This document shows, in pieces, positions 55,601-64,000 of a stretch of 64,000 nucleotides of DNA. The notes under the pieces were generated by a model. The model searched no databases and was not told where the DNA came from. It saw only the letters and a list, made by a program, of their open reading frames with translations. Positions within the stretch are counted from its first letter, which is position 1; each line of letters opens with the position of its first letter. This DNA is from Prostheceraeus crozeri. Its lineage: Eukaryota; Platyhelminthes; Polycladida; Euryleptidae. A program made the position numbers and the translations under genes. The DNA lies in the NCBI GenBank assembly GCA_907163375.1, contig CAJQUW010012972.1, positions 682,001-746,000 on the forward strand, read 5' to 3'.

Positions 55601-56231
55601 TATTAAGCATATGACAAGCAGTCCATTCCGACCTCAAGGCAATGGCATCGCAGAACGCTTTGTAAGAACATTCAAGGAGACAATGACGAAACTGAGAGAA
55701 GACGGAAAGGACAAACATATTGCGCTACGTGATTTCCTTCAAGATTACCGTTTTTCGCCTCATTCTACGACGAGTAAAATTCCTGCTGAAATGCTGTTCT
55801 CATTCAAGGTCAGAACGCGATTCTCTGTTTTACAGCCACAGAACGGGAATAACTCAACTCCGACGGATGACTTTGAATCGAGTGACGTATGGGTCAGACA
55901 ATACCTTCCGACGAAGACATGGATTCCGGGAACAGTCGTAGGAAGAAAAGGCCAAGTCACATTCGTAGTTTCAGTCTCTGGGGGACGGTTATGGAAACGG
56001 CATATAACACAAATTAAAAAGCGTTTAATTGATTGTAATGATGTCGACTTGGACAGTTCGAATGATGTTACTGAGTTTCCCACTGTTCGGGCTAGGCCTA
56101 GAAGAGTTTCAACAAATGATTCTTCTGTTTCTACTGGACTTGCTAGTTCGTCAATGCCTTCACCTTTGTTGTCCTCTGGTTGGCGCTCAGCTCGCGCTAC
56201 CAAGGGCGTGCCTCCCGATCGTTTCTTTTAA
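52617..56231 (+). CDS. Gag-Pol polyprotein of the 52-kb gypsy, 1204 codons open
   Basis: Carries the Gag zinc knuckles CLSCGKNNHKREEC and CNACHTRGHIQSVC (about residues 109 and 130), protease FEVDTGSPASIID (about 200), RT with IRLCGDFKVTIN, YNRLAYGIASAPAIF and YIDDLIV (about 488), RNase H with ILAADASQFGVGAV and VTDHKPLL, and integrase with HSSHMGTNRMKQ..CERCQ, then IHIDFLGPF, VSDNGRPFN and GNGIAERFV as the D, D, E core. No internal stop. The start at 52617 is only where the frame opens; translation would begin at 52277. Confidence 0.95.
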   Translation: MREKARHCGFDASCVSTPRERALRDLIVINCADLRVRQALLKEGDPTLQRAEEIALQIEQLSKDMKLIQPTATVTESSKQVAKLRPARPNGASKYNGNFSKNKSTKGYICLSCGKNNHKREECKYRNYVCNACHTRGHIQSVCGRNSANSSAVLSSKNSANKVHSVDTLVSSVNSSHNMIHNSPFMLPIDVNGKDILFEVDTGSPASIIDERTWCGIGSPKLLDTDISLNSYTGHDINVKGHCKVNACVLGSSQILNLLVVSGRKPPLFGRDSIRKTNLDVTDLMRNEFLYRSDVVMCSSVSLADSVLTDYDDVFSTELGHCTKFKAKLHIDENAVPKFHKPRQVPFARMNAVKEEIHRLECNGTLSKVSHSDWAAPIVVVPKTNDQIRLCGDFKVTINPWLKQDQCLIPTPEELLVKLNGGKKFTKLDMADAYTQLELDEASKDIAVINTPLGIYRYNRLAYGIASAPAIFQRLANELIDGIPHTAGYIDDLIVTGSSDEEHDKSLRMLLDRIRDYGLKLKREKCKFFADEVRYLGFIVNQEGKKPDSERVDTIVNFPVPTNVKEVECFLGKINYYGNFIRDASQVSYPLNNLRKKGVPWKWSNQCQRAFDELKDRLAKATLLVHFDPNKTLILAADASQFGVGAVLLQKDEAGNELPIAHASKTLTAAERNYSQIEKESLSIIFGVKKFKQYLLGHKFVLVTDHKPLLTLFNPSKRIPETTAARLQRWAITLMGYDYEIVYKKSTDHGNADSLSRLPVSNTMFDDSDSEMVHALYEETLQDVPINSELIQKHTKSDRTLSKIMRFTTHGWPTKCSDDSLKPYFQRRDELTVQQDCLLKGLRVVIPKPLQKDCLNLLHSSHMGTNRMKQCARRWIWWPEMDSEIQQLSSHCERCQRNASNSPESYLPWPTPEHSWDRIHIDFLGPFWGEKWLVVIDAKSKYPFVIRMGSDTTATATANALESIFAILGPSNCIVSDNGRPFNSNQMNSFYAKWNIKHMTSSPFRPQGNGIAERFVRTFKETMTKLREDGKDKHIALRDFLQDYRFSPHSTTSKIPAEMLFSFKVRTRFSVLQPQNGNNSTPTDDFESSDVWVRQYLPTKTWIPGTVVGRKGQVTFVVSVSGGRLWKRHITQIKKRLIDCNDVDLDSSNDVTEFPTVRARPRRVSTNDSSVSTGLASSSMPSPLLSSGWRSARATKGVPPDRFF

Positions 56232-56244
56232 GGGGGAGATGAAC

Positions 56245-56420
56245 TGTTGTGTTTTCAATGTCTTACTCTGTGCGATTTGCCTTTCTTTTACTGCACTGAA
56301 TTTAATCAATCTGATGCTGTACACAATTCAATACAACAACATGTCGTCTTGCTACTAGCGCATGGTTTTTACTCGAAGCACGTTATTTCAACTGTTAAGT
56401 TATTTACATTACAACTTACA
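56245..56420 (+). repeat. 3' LTR of the 52-kb gypsy element
   Basis: 176 bp, no difference from 52032-52207 seen by eye; followed by acagt. Confidence 0.95.
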
Positions 56421-56425
56421 ACAGT

Positions 56426-56541
56426 GACAGCCATGCAAAAGGAAAAATAGTTTGTTTGTGTTATATTTCGGGTCTAGTTATAGGCCGGAGTCCGGAGTCC
56501 TATCATTTGACAGGACTCCGACTCCGATCGCGCACCCCTGC
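56426..56541 (+). repeat. hAT-type MITE remnant, right of the 52-kb gypsy insertion
   Basis: GACAGCCATGCAAAAGG..., then GGAGTCCTATCATTTGACAGGACTCCGACTCCGATCGCGCACCCCTG, matches the right end of the MITE at 58119-58876. It ends in a CCCTG-type hAT terminus. Confidence 0.75.
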
Positions 56542-57201
56542 ATGCTACTATAGAGCGAATTGGTATTTTATGTCTGAATAGCGACTAAATAAGATAGTCG
56601 TTGACAACCGTTAAATAGGCCTACACGTCCACAGAAATTTATGAGCATTGAAAAAGCGCATGCGTTTCAAAGTCATAGATAGATATGTTTCTCAGATGAA
56701 TTGACTTTGTTTGAAGTTGGTTGGTGATAAATAACTTCACTGCACCAATTCTGCAGGGAAATTGATTGATTTGCTCCTGGGTAGTTTGAAATTGTGGATG
56801 AAGAGTGTGCTGCACCAAGGCAGTCCCTCATGACAGACTCATTCCTGACTGTCTACAGGTAAACTTGTTGAGATCATGAATGTGCACTGCAGTTCTGAAG
56901 TTAGTGCAGTTCAAGAAATGCGACTAAAACATTTAAAAACATCAAAAACAAAATATAAAATTACTATGAACTTGTCTAATAGGGTAATGGCATATTCTGC
57001 TTTAATACACAGATTGTAAGGTTTTCACCGCATTCGTCGTTGTGAGACAGAAGTGTCAAAATAGCGTTTAGAGTAGCGTCTGTTGTGATGAAGATAGGCG
57101 AGGTGTATTTAATTCTGCAACGACGTGGGCTAACGCCGAATTTAAAGTCTCATCATCTTTCTAATGCCTATAAAACCCACAGAAACTGTGCCTTGTCTTT
57201 C
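56542..57201. other. No recognisable feature
   Basis: Anonymous DNA between the MITE remnant and the third gypsy element. Confidence 0.4.
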
Positions 57202-57206
57202 AAATG

Positions 57207-57335
57207 CGTTATGATGTTCATTTGTTTATATTCATCAAATTATATTTCAGGTGTCTGACTGTCGTGTTATCAATTGTCGATAATAAACAGTTTCACGATT
57301 ATGCTAGACGGTTCGTTCTCTCTTGCATCATAACA
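57207..57335 (+). repeat. 5' LTR of the 57-kb gypsy element
   Basis: CGTTATGATGTTCATTTG to GCATCATAACA, 129 bp; contains AATAAA near 57281. Confidence 0.9.
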
Positions 57336-57336
57336 A

Positions 57337-58110
57337 ATGGCGTCGCAGAGCAAAAGTGACGACGGCATGTCATTAGGCGACCCATTAGAAGCAGAAATAT
57401 GGTTGCGAGTTCTGACAGCAACGGCCATGACTAAAGGATTAGTCGATGACAGTAGTGTCACCCAGATAACAAACGTTTTCATTTCCATAGTGGGGTTAGA
57501 AGCTGTTCGACAAGTTTCGTTAATGGTGAAGCCAAAAGAATTGGAGAACCTGACATTTGATGAAATAAAGAAGGCGATACTCGATTATTTGCCACCAAGG
57601 AAGAAATTAGTGATCGCAGAACTCACGAACTTTATGTCACTCCGTCAAGAAGACTCGGAACAAATTTCTCACTATCTTTGTAGACTTCGAGAGGCGACGC
57701 GAGATTGTGAATTTAATTCTCTTAATGCTGCAGCAGCCGTCCAGAGTGGAGAAGATGATTTGATCCAAATGCGATTGATTGATGGACATTCCGACGTTAA
57801 CTTCAAGATAAAACTTCTCGAATTTCTACAGTCTTCTCCTGAAACGTCAAACCTTTCATCGTGTGTCAATTTTCTGCATCAATTGGAAAAAATCAAGCAA
57901 TACGGCTAAAAAAATCCTCTTCCAAATGAAAAGTTGAATACGGACACAGCGGACATCGCACATGTGGCGAAGTTGAAGGACAGGTCTACGTGCACATCTT
58001 GTGGAATGACTCACCAACGTAATAGATGCCCAGCGTTTGGTAAGGAATGCAACAAGTGTCACAAAAATAGCCATTTTGCTAGAGTGTGTCGCAGCAACAT
58101 CAGAAGATTT
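57337..58110 (+). pseudogene. Gag of the 57-kb gypsy, one stop, cut by a MITE
   Basis: Starts MASQSKSDDGMSLGD. A capsid-like helical region runs to IKQYG, where a TAA at 57907-57909 interrupts. The frame continues in phase with two zinc knuckles, CTSCGMTHQRNRC (one residue short of the usual spacing) and CNKCHKNSHFARVC, and RSNIRRFEQ, which meets the MITE at 58119. Confidence 0.85.
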
Positions 58111-58118
58111 GAACAAAG

Positions 58119-58876
58119 CAGGGATGCGGAGTCCTATTATTTTGATGGGACTCCGACTCTGATTATATAAAAATTAACATATATATTAAAAATTAATATT
58201 TAAGCCTAGTTTTTTGAAAAATTAACTGGTAACCTACATCATAGATTATTATAGGCTTACCTGAACCTATCTTTGTTACTACATCAATTATCAATCATCT
58301 TCGATGAAAGTCAAATGTCGCTTTAAGTTGGATGCATACGACTCGGCTCCTCCCATCTTCTTGATGTGTGCTTCACACGGTTTTTCTCCAGTCCTCCTCG
58401 GCAGAAAAATCCCCATCCTTCTCAAAAAATGAGTACATTTTCGATTTTAATATGCGCTTTAGAAGACCCATCACACGCAATTAACGTGAGAGTAAGATGG
58501 TACTGTTCTCAAACAAACTAGCATTTCATTTTCAAAGGTCTCTGATCTGACCTTTGGTGCGTATGTGTGATCGAGGCTAGGAGGGCTTGTCTTCTCTACT
58601 AAATTGCCGAGTGAAAAGCCAATCCTTTTCTCACTATCACGGGTCATTCCCTCAACTATTTCAAGCTTTGCATGCACTGCTGTCTCTGTACTTTTGTTTG
58701 ACGGAGAAAGTTGACATCAAGACAGTGACAGCTATATGCACGAGAATAAACAATTTGTTTGTATTATATTTCTGGTCTAGTTATTGGCCGGAGTCCTATC
58801 ATTTGATAAGACTCCGACTCCGACTCCAGCAAAAATGATAGGACTCCGGGACTCTGACTCCGACTCCGCATCCCTA
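58119..58876. mobile_element. 758-bp hAT-type MITE with ACTCCG-rich ends
   Basis: Ends CAGGGATGCGGAGTCC and GACTCCGCATCCCTA are inverted repeats. An exact 8-bp duplication gaacaaag lies at 58111-58118 and 58877-58884. Both ends carry repeated GGAGTC/GACTCC words. No transposase. 58565-58735 matches the DNA around the 52-kb gypsy insertion and keeps the intact target catcaagacagtgacag. Another end of this family lies at 63031-63052. Confidence 0.9.
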
Positions 58877-59287
58877 GAACAAAGGGCTCATCATGTCAAA
58901 GATTCAATGGGTGCCCAAGATTTAGACAGTTGTGAACAGTCGAATTCTTCAAATAATGACTCTCAATCTGTGTACGCGGTTACTTCCTCTCACCTGGATA
59001 ATGACAACATATGTGAGGTAAAGATAGACGACAGTAAAGTAATAATGCAACTCGATTCTTGGTCCAAGGTAAGCATTTTGCCTAGAAACATGTGGGTGAA
59101 TTTAGGTAGACCCGCTCTCAGACGGACTTGTGTTCAGTTAAAGCAATTTGATGATAGTGTTACCAGGGTCTTGGGCTGTTTCACTGGTATGGTAGAGTTG
59201 AACAACCGATTTTGCATAACAGACCTTATTGTCGCTGACTGTGACAAGATACATGGGTTGTTAGAAACAGACATCCTCAAGTTTTGA
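58877..59287 (+). pseudogene. Protease region of the 57-kb gypsy
   Basis: After the MITE the frame resumes (RAHHVKDSMGAQDLDSCEQ) and reaches a retropepsin-like VIMQLDSWSKVSILPRNMW, in which the active-site DTG/DSG is altered to DSW. The end, LIVADCDKIHGLLETDILK, matches the second protease hallmark (LLG.D). It stops at a TGA at 59285, after which RT begins in another frame. Confidence 0.7.
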
Positions 59288-59303
59288 GAAAGTTACGCTA
59301 AAC

Positions 59304-59999
59304 GTGAATGCGATAAGTCGAGAGCCTGACGGGTGTTTGAAAGGATTCAAAGCGCATCTAAGGTTGAACAGTAGAGCTAGACCAGCTTATCACGAGGCCA
59401 GGAACATTCCGATTCATCTTCGTCCACTAGTCGCTAAAAAATTGAATAGTCTGTTGGAGAGAGGGATTGTTAGTAAAACTCCACCCGGTGGTAGCAAGTG
59501 GGCATCACCTCTGGTAATCGTTCGTAAGTCGGATGGCAACATTCGTATTTGCGTCGATCATAAAATTTCTGTCACCTCTCAGATCTGTTCAGATTCGTTC
59601 CCTGTTCCCAACATAGATACAGCATTTTCTGAGCTGGCAGGGATGAGCCATTTTGCCAAAATCGATTTAGCAGAAGCCTATAATCAGATAGAGCTAGACG
59701 AGTACAGCAAAGTAATCACAATTATGAATACTCCGATAGGCCTATTGTGGTGGAATCGCCTACCATTCGGAATTAAGACCGCCAGCGCCATCTTTCAGTC
59801 CGCCATAATGTCCACCATCGGAAGCGCTGTAGAAAACATGATCGTTTATCAGGATGATATATGTATAGGAGCTAAGTCTGAAACTGAATTGAGGTGCAAG
59901 GTTGATAACATTCTGTGTAGACTCAGGAATGCATTAATGACAAGAAATGCGTCTTCTGTTCGACAGAGCTTAGCTTCGTGGGACACAAAATTGACGTAA
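59304..59999 (+). pseudogene. Reverse transcriptase of the 57-kb gypsy
   Basis: Has LERGIVSKTPPGGSKWASPL, NIRICVDHKISV, FAKIDLAEAYNQIELDEYS, WWNRLPFGIKTASAIFQSA and the catalytic box as MIVYQDDICIGA (YQDD instead of YVDD/YIDD). The frame is lost near 59985; the thumb continues in 59978-60421 (ELDSYVGPINYYGRY). Confidence 0.85.
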
Positions 60000-60643
60000 C
60001 GGGTGTGCGCCCACATGGCGCTTTGGTTCAGAAAGTATTGAGTGTTAAGAAGCCACAAAATAAGAAGGAGTTGGACTCCTATGTTGGTCCTATCAACTAT
60101 TATGGTCGTTACACCAACCGATTTTCTGAGCGTGTGATGCCTCTAAACGAGTTGCGCAAGAAACACACTCCATTCAATTGGAGCACTGCTCAAGACCGGG
60201 CTTTCGCAGATCTACGTGATGCACTTGCCGCGCGACCGGTTGTCCGACCATTTGACCCCGCGAAGCAAACCACTCTGACGACTGATGCAAGTGAGAAATC
60301 GATAGCGGCGATATTGTCTCAGGAGGATCATCCTGTCATCTATCTATCCAGGACATTGAATCCTAGTGAGCAGAAAATGTCTACATGTAACATTGAAAGG
60401 GAGACTCTAGCGAGACTCTGAGTGTGGGCCACTCACAGAGCTTGCCACTTCCTCTTACGCTCAAAATTCATACTGAGAAGCGACCACAGACCCCTAGAGT
60501 ATATTTTTCATCCGAATAAAGCGTTACCGAAAGTGACATCAGCAAGAATTGCTCGATGGGCGTTGCAGCTCGCGGCTTTTGAATACGATATAGAGTATGT
60601 CAGGGTGAGTTCTGTACCTCATGTGGATGCGCTCTCCCGTTAA
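59978..60643 (+). pseudogene. RNase H of the 57-kb gypsy, one stop
   Basis: TTLTTDASEKSIAAILSQ and YLSRTLNPSEQKMSTCNIE, then a TGA at 60419-60421, then in phase ACHFLLRSKFILRSDHRPLE and ARIARWALQLAAFEYDIEY. It ends at a TAA near 60641, before the linker. Confidence 0.85.
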
Positions 60644-60739
60644 CAAACTATGACGTTAACTTCAACAATGACGACTCGGAACAGAATCAAACACCTTAGC
60701 CTTCATTCATACACTGGATAGACACTGATGTCTTGAAGC

Positions 60740-61994
60740 GTGACTAGATCCAGTTCGAGACTGAGAGAGATAGTCCTTCGGAGCATCGCAAACCGCATAC
60801 AAACTGGGCGTTGGTCAAATTGTTCTCCAGCAGAGAGAGCATTTAAAGCGGTCAGAAGCGAACTGTCGAACGAAGAAGGTATGGTTTGCCGAGGGGATCT
60901 GATAGTACCCCCTACGATGCTGAGAAACTTATTCATCAGTGCTGTTCATGATGACGTTCATGGAGGCGTATCAGCGACCTGGAGTAGGCTGCGCTTAGAG
61001 GTATGGTGGCCAAATTACTGTGGGGACGTCGAAACGTATGTAAAGAATTGTAGGAAATGCGCTGAAGTTAAGCCCAAACATCGGACAGTCACATATTCGT
61101 GGCCAGATGAGGTAGAGCCTTGGTCTAGGGTACACATGGACCACGGGTACGTAGCAGGGGCCGACTTGTTTCTCATCTTAGTTGATGCTTATTCTGGTTG
61201 GCCAGAAGCTGTTAGGGTTAAGGACAGATCAGCTAAGACGGTAATGCATGTTTTGCGGACTGTATTCCCCCGTAATGGAGTCCCAAAAGTCCTAGTCTCT
61301 GACAATGTCTGAGTTTCACGATGATGTATTATGCTCATGACTGCGGAGGATAGGCTGTAGGCCGTCAAAAACTCCACCTTATCACCTACAGAGTAATGGA
61401 ATAGCTGAGAGGATGGTGCAAACCATTAAGAGGGGAATAAAAGCGCATTCAGCAGATCGCATGTCTTTAGATGCCTACGTTTCCAAACTGTTACTCAGTT
61501 ATCGTTCGGTACCGCACGGTGATAGGAAAGAAAGCCCTTCTTATCTCATGGGTAGGCAGATACGTAGTTCAATAACTATGTCTTTTGAAACCGATTCTCC
61601 ATTGTGGTATCAGAGCAAGCCGGGTATTACGCCAGAGCATGCTTGCATGCAGGCAGGAAGCAATACGGCCATAGTTCTAAGGGGAAAGAGAGATAATCCT
61701 AGCCTAGTTCATGAAGATCAAATTAGAAGGGTCCCCACAGGGAATGATCACGCATCATTGATCACTGTATGTAGCAAGCTGAGAAGGCTATCACAACATA
61801 GTAGCACGGATATCATCGAAGATCCTGTGGGTCACCACGTGGAGGGTGATCCTAACATCAGCGAGAGCAAGGCGAAGGACATCGACCCCGTACTGGAGGG
61901 ATCGCGTCGTATTAGTACCCGACACACGAAAGGAATACCGCCTGATTGTCTTATCAACGCGCCGATCGAAGCATCGACGGCGACATCTATGTGA
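60740..61994 (+). pseudogene. Integrase of the 57-kb gypsy, broken after the second catalytic Asp
   Basis: 60740-61312 has the HHCC zinc domain (AVHDDVHGGVSATWSRLR, then CRKCAEVK) and core motifs VHMDHGYVAG and VLVSDNV, then a stop. A short damaged stretch (61313-61410) leads to NGIAERMVQTIKRG with the final Glu in another frame (61413-61994). The C-terminal tail ends near a GGGGAGATG polypurine tract before the 3' LTR. Confidence 0.85.
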
Positions 61995-62066
61995 GCACAC
62001 GAACTTTAGTGTTCTAAGTGTAAAGTATTGACGTCGTGATTCTTCTGCTCCCGTAATGAGGGGAGA

Positions 62067-62195
62067 TGTTATGATATTCATTTGTTTATATTCATCAAAT
62101 TATATTTCAGGTGTCTGACTGTCGTGTTATCAATTGTCGATAATAAACAGTTTCACGATTATGCTAGACGGTTCGTTCTCTCTTACATCATAACA
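62067..62195 (+). repeat. 3' LTR of the 57-kb gypsy element
   Basis: TGTTATGATATTCATTTG to ACATCATAACA, 129 bp, followed by aaatg. Confidence 0.9.
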
Positions 62196-62200
62196 AAATG

Positions 62201-63030
62201 TTTGTGAGATCGCGATATGGAAATTGAAGCAGGAATGAAACTCCTGCAGAATCCGGCTAGATCCAGAAACGACCTAAACAACGTGTCGTTTGGCATGCGT
62301 GATGCGCAAGAGGTTGAAGAGAAAACCCATCCGACCCGATCATCATTCCAATGAGCTGCAGATTCCTATCTGTGGATACATGTGCCTGATCATGATCCCA
62401 TCGTCGTCGACATGTTATATTTCTAAGTAATTCAGCAATTGAAACACATCCCTGTAATAGTAGAAGTATATTGACATCAGAAGTAACTAAGAAATTCCCA
62501 GAGCACTTGAGCTTTAGAATTACGGAATTGCTTATGACTTACAATACAAATCATCAAGCATCATTTCGCAACCTGTCGTAGAGTAATTGTGGTAATTCGC
62601 CATTGACCTATGTTGTTATGGTAGATGTAATGAAAAAATAGACGTCTTAGGTCAATAAAACTTATAATACTCCCAAATTTTCGAATGTCTCTTTCTCAAG
62701 GGTATGAAATCACACTGACAGTGAGCAAATTATCTTACAAACAACTAACATAGTACAAAATTCAAACACAAATAACTCAGAGGTCCTACTTCTCATACTA
62801 AATAAACATTGATATCTGGGCGATACTTAGAAATGAAATCCTTCTCAGATATCTTCCGCTCAATCGTATTAGCAAATCCTCGCTTTAAAATAAAAGGGGT
62901 CACAAATGAAAGGTCAGGAAACATACCATGAGTTTTAACAAATGTCGTAGAGTAAATTGATGAATTAATAGAAGCATCATCCTACAAGATTCATAAGTGC
63001 AATTCGAGTACTTTTCAAGCCCTATCAAAA
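62201..63030. other. No recognisable gene
   Basis: Anonymous AT-rich DNA into which the third gypsy element inserted; short frames only. Confidence 0.4.
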
Positions 63031-63052
63031 TGATAGGACTCCGCATCCCTGG
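63031..63052 (-). repeat. Isolated end of the ACTCCG hAT-type MITE
   Basis: ATGATAGGACTCCGCATCCCTG is the right terminus of the family seen at 58119-58876. The matching left end was not found nearby; the LINE 3' tail abuts it directly. Confidence 0.6.
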
Positions 63053-64000
63053 TATTATTTTATTTATTTATTTCAGTGAATTTCTCGTACATGCGAGTGG
63101 CGTTTTGTCGATTATCGACTTCAAGGCCATAACATTATGCTTCAAAAACAATTTTGCATACAGACAACTGAGCTATCGGTAAAGTAAGCGTCATGCAAAA
63201 ATGAATATAACATAGACTTGAAAGCGGATAGAGTGGAAGCTTTCGTGATGGTGGATGGAAGCTTGTTCCACTCGCGAGCAGCATTACACTGGAATGAGCG
63301 ACCACCAAGAGTACGGCAACGGGATTTAGGTGTAATGAGCTTCAGCGAGGAGGAAGAACGGAGGCGAGCACGTGTGAAAGAATTGAATGAGAAGTCGAGG
63401 TGATCAGTGAGGTAGGAGGGAGCACAGTTATGACGGCGCAAGTACACTATAGTCGCACGTCTATACTGAATGCGACCTTCAATAGGGAGCTAACGAAGTA
63501 CTTTTAGTGAGGGTGAGATGTGGTGGTAGCGTGACAGGGAATCTACCAGACGAGCAGCGGCATTGATTACATTCTGTAAACGTCTCAGCGTAGACTGAGG
63601 TAAGCCAGCTAAGGAAGTGATGCAATAATCAAGTCGACTAAAAACTAGCGGCACAATAAGCTTTATAGTGAGCGAACGAGAGATAGATCTCCAAATTGAC
63701 TTTATTTGACGCAAAACTCCGAAGCAGGTCGATATAGTTCGAGACACGTGAGTGTTGAAGGTTAAGTGGTTATCAAAGATAACTCCGAGGAGTCGAACAG
63801 AGGCGACAGGAGTTGATGGAGGCCACAGAGGGATACAGGGGCTGATGGGAGAACTTTCTTTTTTCTCGACGAGAACCATATCACATTTGACTTGGAAGCG
63901 TTCAGCTGTAGGTGATTGCTTTTCAGCCAGATATTCACTTCTTCGATACAGGTGGACATGTGTCTACTTAACTCGTCAGTTTGATGTGGACGAGAGGAAC
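63053..64000 (-). mobile_element. CR1/L2-like LINE, 3' end, runs off the window
   Basis: Minus-strand RT C-terminal region: CIEEVNIWLKSNHLQLNASK, then after a frame change near 63875, RLLGVIFDNHLTF, LVFSRLDYCITSLAGLPQST and LQNVINAAARLV. A TAG at 63490-63492 replaces the residue before LPIEGRIQYRRATIVYL. The end is RSFQCNAAREWNKLPSTI, then YSFLHDAYF. The 3' tail is an AAATAAATAAAATAATA repeat (minus strand, 63055-63078), as in CR1/L2 elements. RT catalytic motifs lie beyond base 64000. Confidence 0.85.
63142..63879 (-). pseudogene. LINE reverse transcriptase C-terminal part, one internal stop
   Basis: Two frames, 63490-63879 and 63142-63447, are in the same phase and separated only by the TAG at 63490-63492. 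The latter reads PSYLTDHLDFSFN, RLRSSSSLKLITPKSR and GGRSFQCNAAREWNKLP, the usual terminal block of CR1/L2/Jockey-type RT proteins. Inactive. Confidence 0.8.

Larger units (their letters stand above)
52032..56420 (+). mobile_element. Full-length Ty3/gypsy retrotransposon, Mag-like, LTRs identical
   Basis: 176-bp LTRs (TGTTGTG..TTACA) with no difference seen between copies, and a 5-bp duplication acagt at 52027-52031 and 56421-56425. Primer-binding site TGGCGACGAGG follows the 5' LTR; AGGGGGAGATGAAC precedes the 3' LTR. Gag-Pol is open except for one frameshift in Gag. The related target at 58735 without the insertion shows the empty site. Very recent insertion. Confidence 0.95.
57207..62195 (+). 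mobile_element. Ty3/gypsy retrotransposon, older copy with a nested MITE
   Basis: 129-bp LTRs differ at three positions seen; a 5-bp duplication aaatg lies at 57202-57206 and 62196-62200. The first LTR base is C instead of T. Gag-Pol has several stops and frameshifts, and a 758-bp hAT-type MITE sits between Gag and protease. The primer site TGGCGTCGC overlaps the Gag start codon. Confidence 0.95.

Noticed and set aside
55760..56203. 147-codon minus-strand open frame
   Set aside because: Shadow of the integrase C-terminus of the 52-kb gypsy; no motifs of its own.
1..64000. CRISPR arrays, operons or bacterial ribosome-binding sites
   Set aside because: None seen; introns, poly(A) signals and element types show the DNA is eukaryotic.

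Overview
This is an AT-rich stretch of animal nuclear DNA, probably from an invertebrate. It is built almost entirely of transposable elements inserted into one another. The evidence is the presence of Ty3/gypsy elements, non-LTR retrotransposons with a restriction-like endonuclease, Penelope-like elements, piggyBac, hAT, mariner/Tc1 and many non-autonomous DNA elements, plus a transposase gene with GT..AG introns. No intact host protein-coding gene was recognised.

Layout. 1-2960: remnant of a CsRn1-type gypsy element (minus strand) that runs off the left edge. 3049-4104 and 14054-15099: two copies, in opposite orientation, of a 1.05-kb non-autonomous DNA element, each with its own 8-bp target duplication. 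Between them lie a 710-bp foldback (4261-4970), anonymous AT-rich DNA and a dead piggyBac transposase (12147-13708). 16.9-19.8 kb: Penelope and mariner fragments. 19816-24217: a full gypsy element with 155-bp LTRs. 25264-26624: a mariner with 333-bp inverted ends. 27262-30436: a decayed but nearly full-length RLE-type non-LTR retrotransposon. 31000-31472: an internally deleted Tc1. 31823-35530: a second RLE-type element split by a 2.7-kb hAT element (32332-35047). 36.6-40.3 kb: tandem tRNA-like repeats and small MITEs.

41.9-50.4 kb is the most unusual region. It looks like a fossil dsDNA-virus-like or Polinton-like locus on the plus strand, with a protein-primed-type DNA polymerase B motif, a dUTPase-like reading frame, a possible penton-like frame and a possible TBP-like fragment. 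The dUTPase frame is cut by a Penelope-like element (42871-48237), and that element's reverse transcriptase is cut by a piggyBac transposon (44167-47905). The piggyBac copy looks structurally complete: TTAA duplications, matching terminal repeats, a TATA-like box, two introns and an open 583-residue transposase.

52032-56420 is a gypsy element with LTRs that look identical. A related copy of its target at 58.56-58.87 kb preserves the empty site. 57207-62195 is an older gypsy element carrying a 758-bp hAT-type MITE. 63053-64000 is the 3' end of a CR1/L2-like LINE that continues off the right edge.

The order of nesting can be read from the target duplications. The only gene set that could plausibly still act is the piggyBac transposase with its ends. 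The 52-kb gypsy copy has one frameshift in gag and an otherwise open gag-pol frame.
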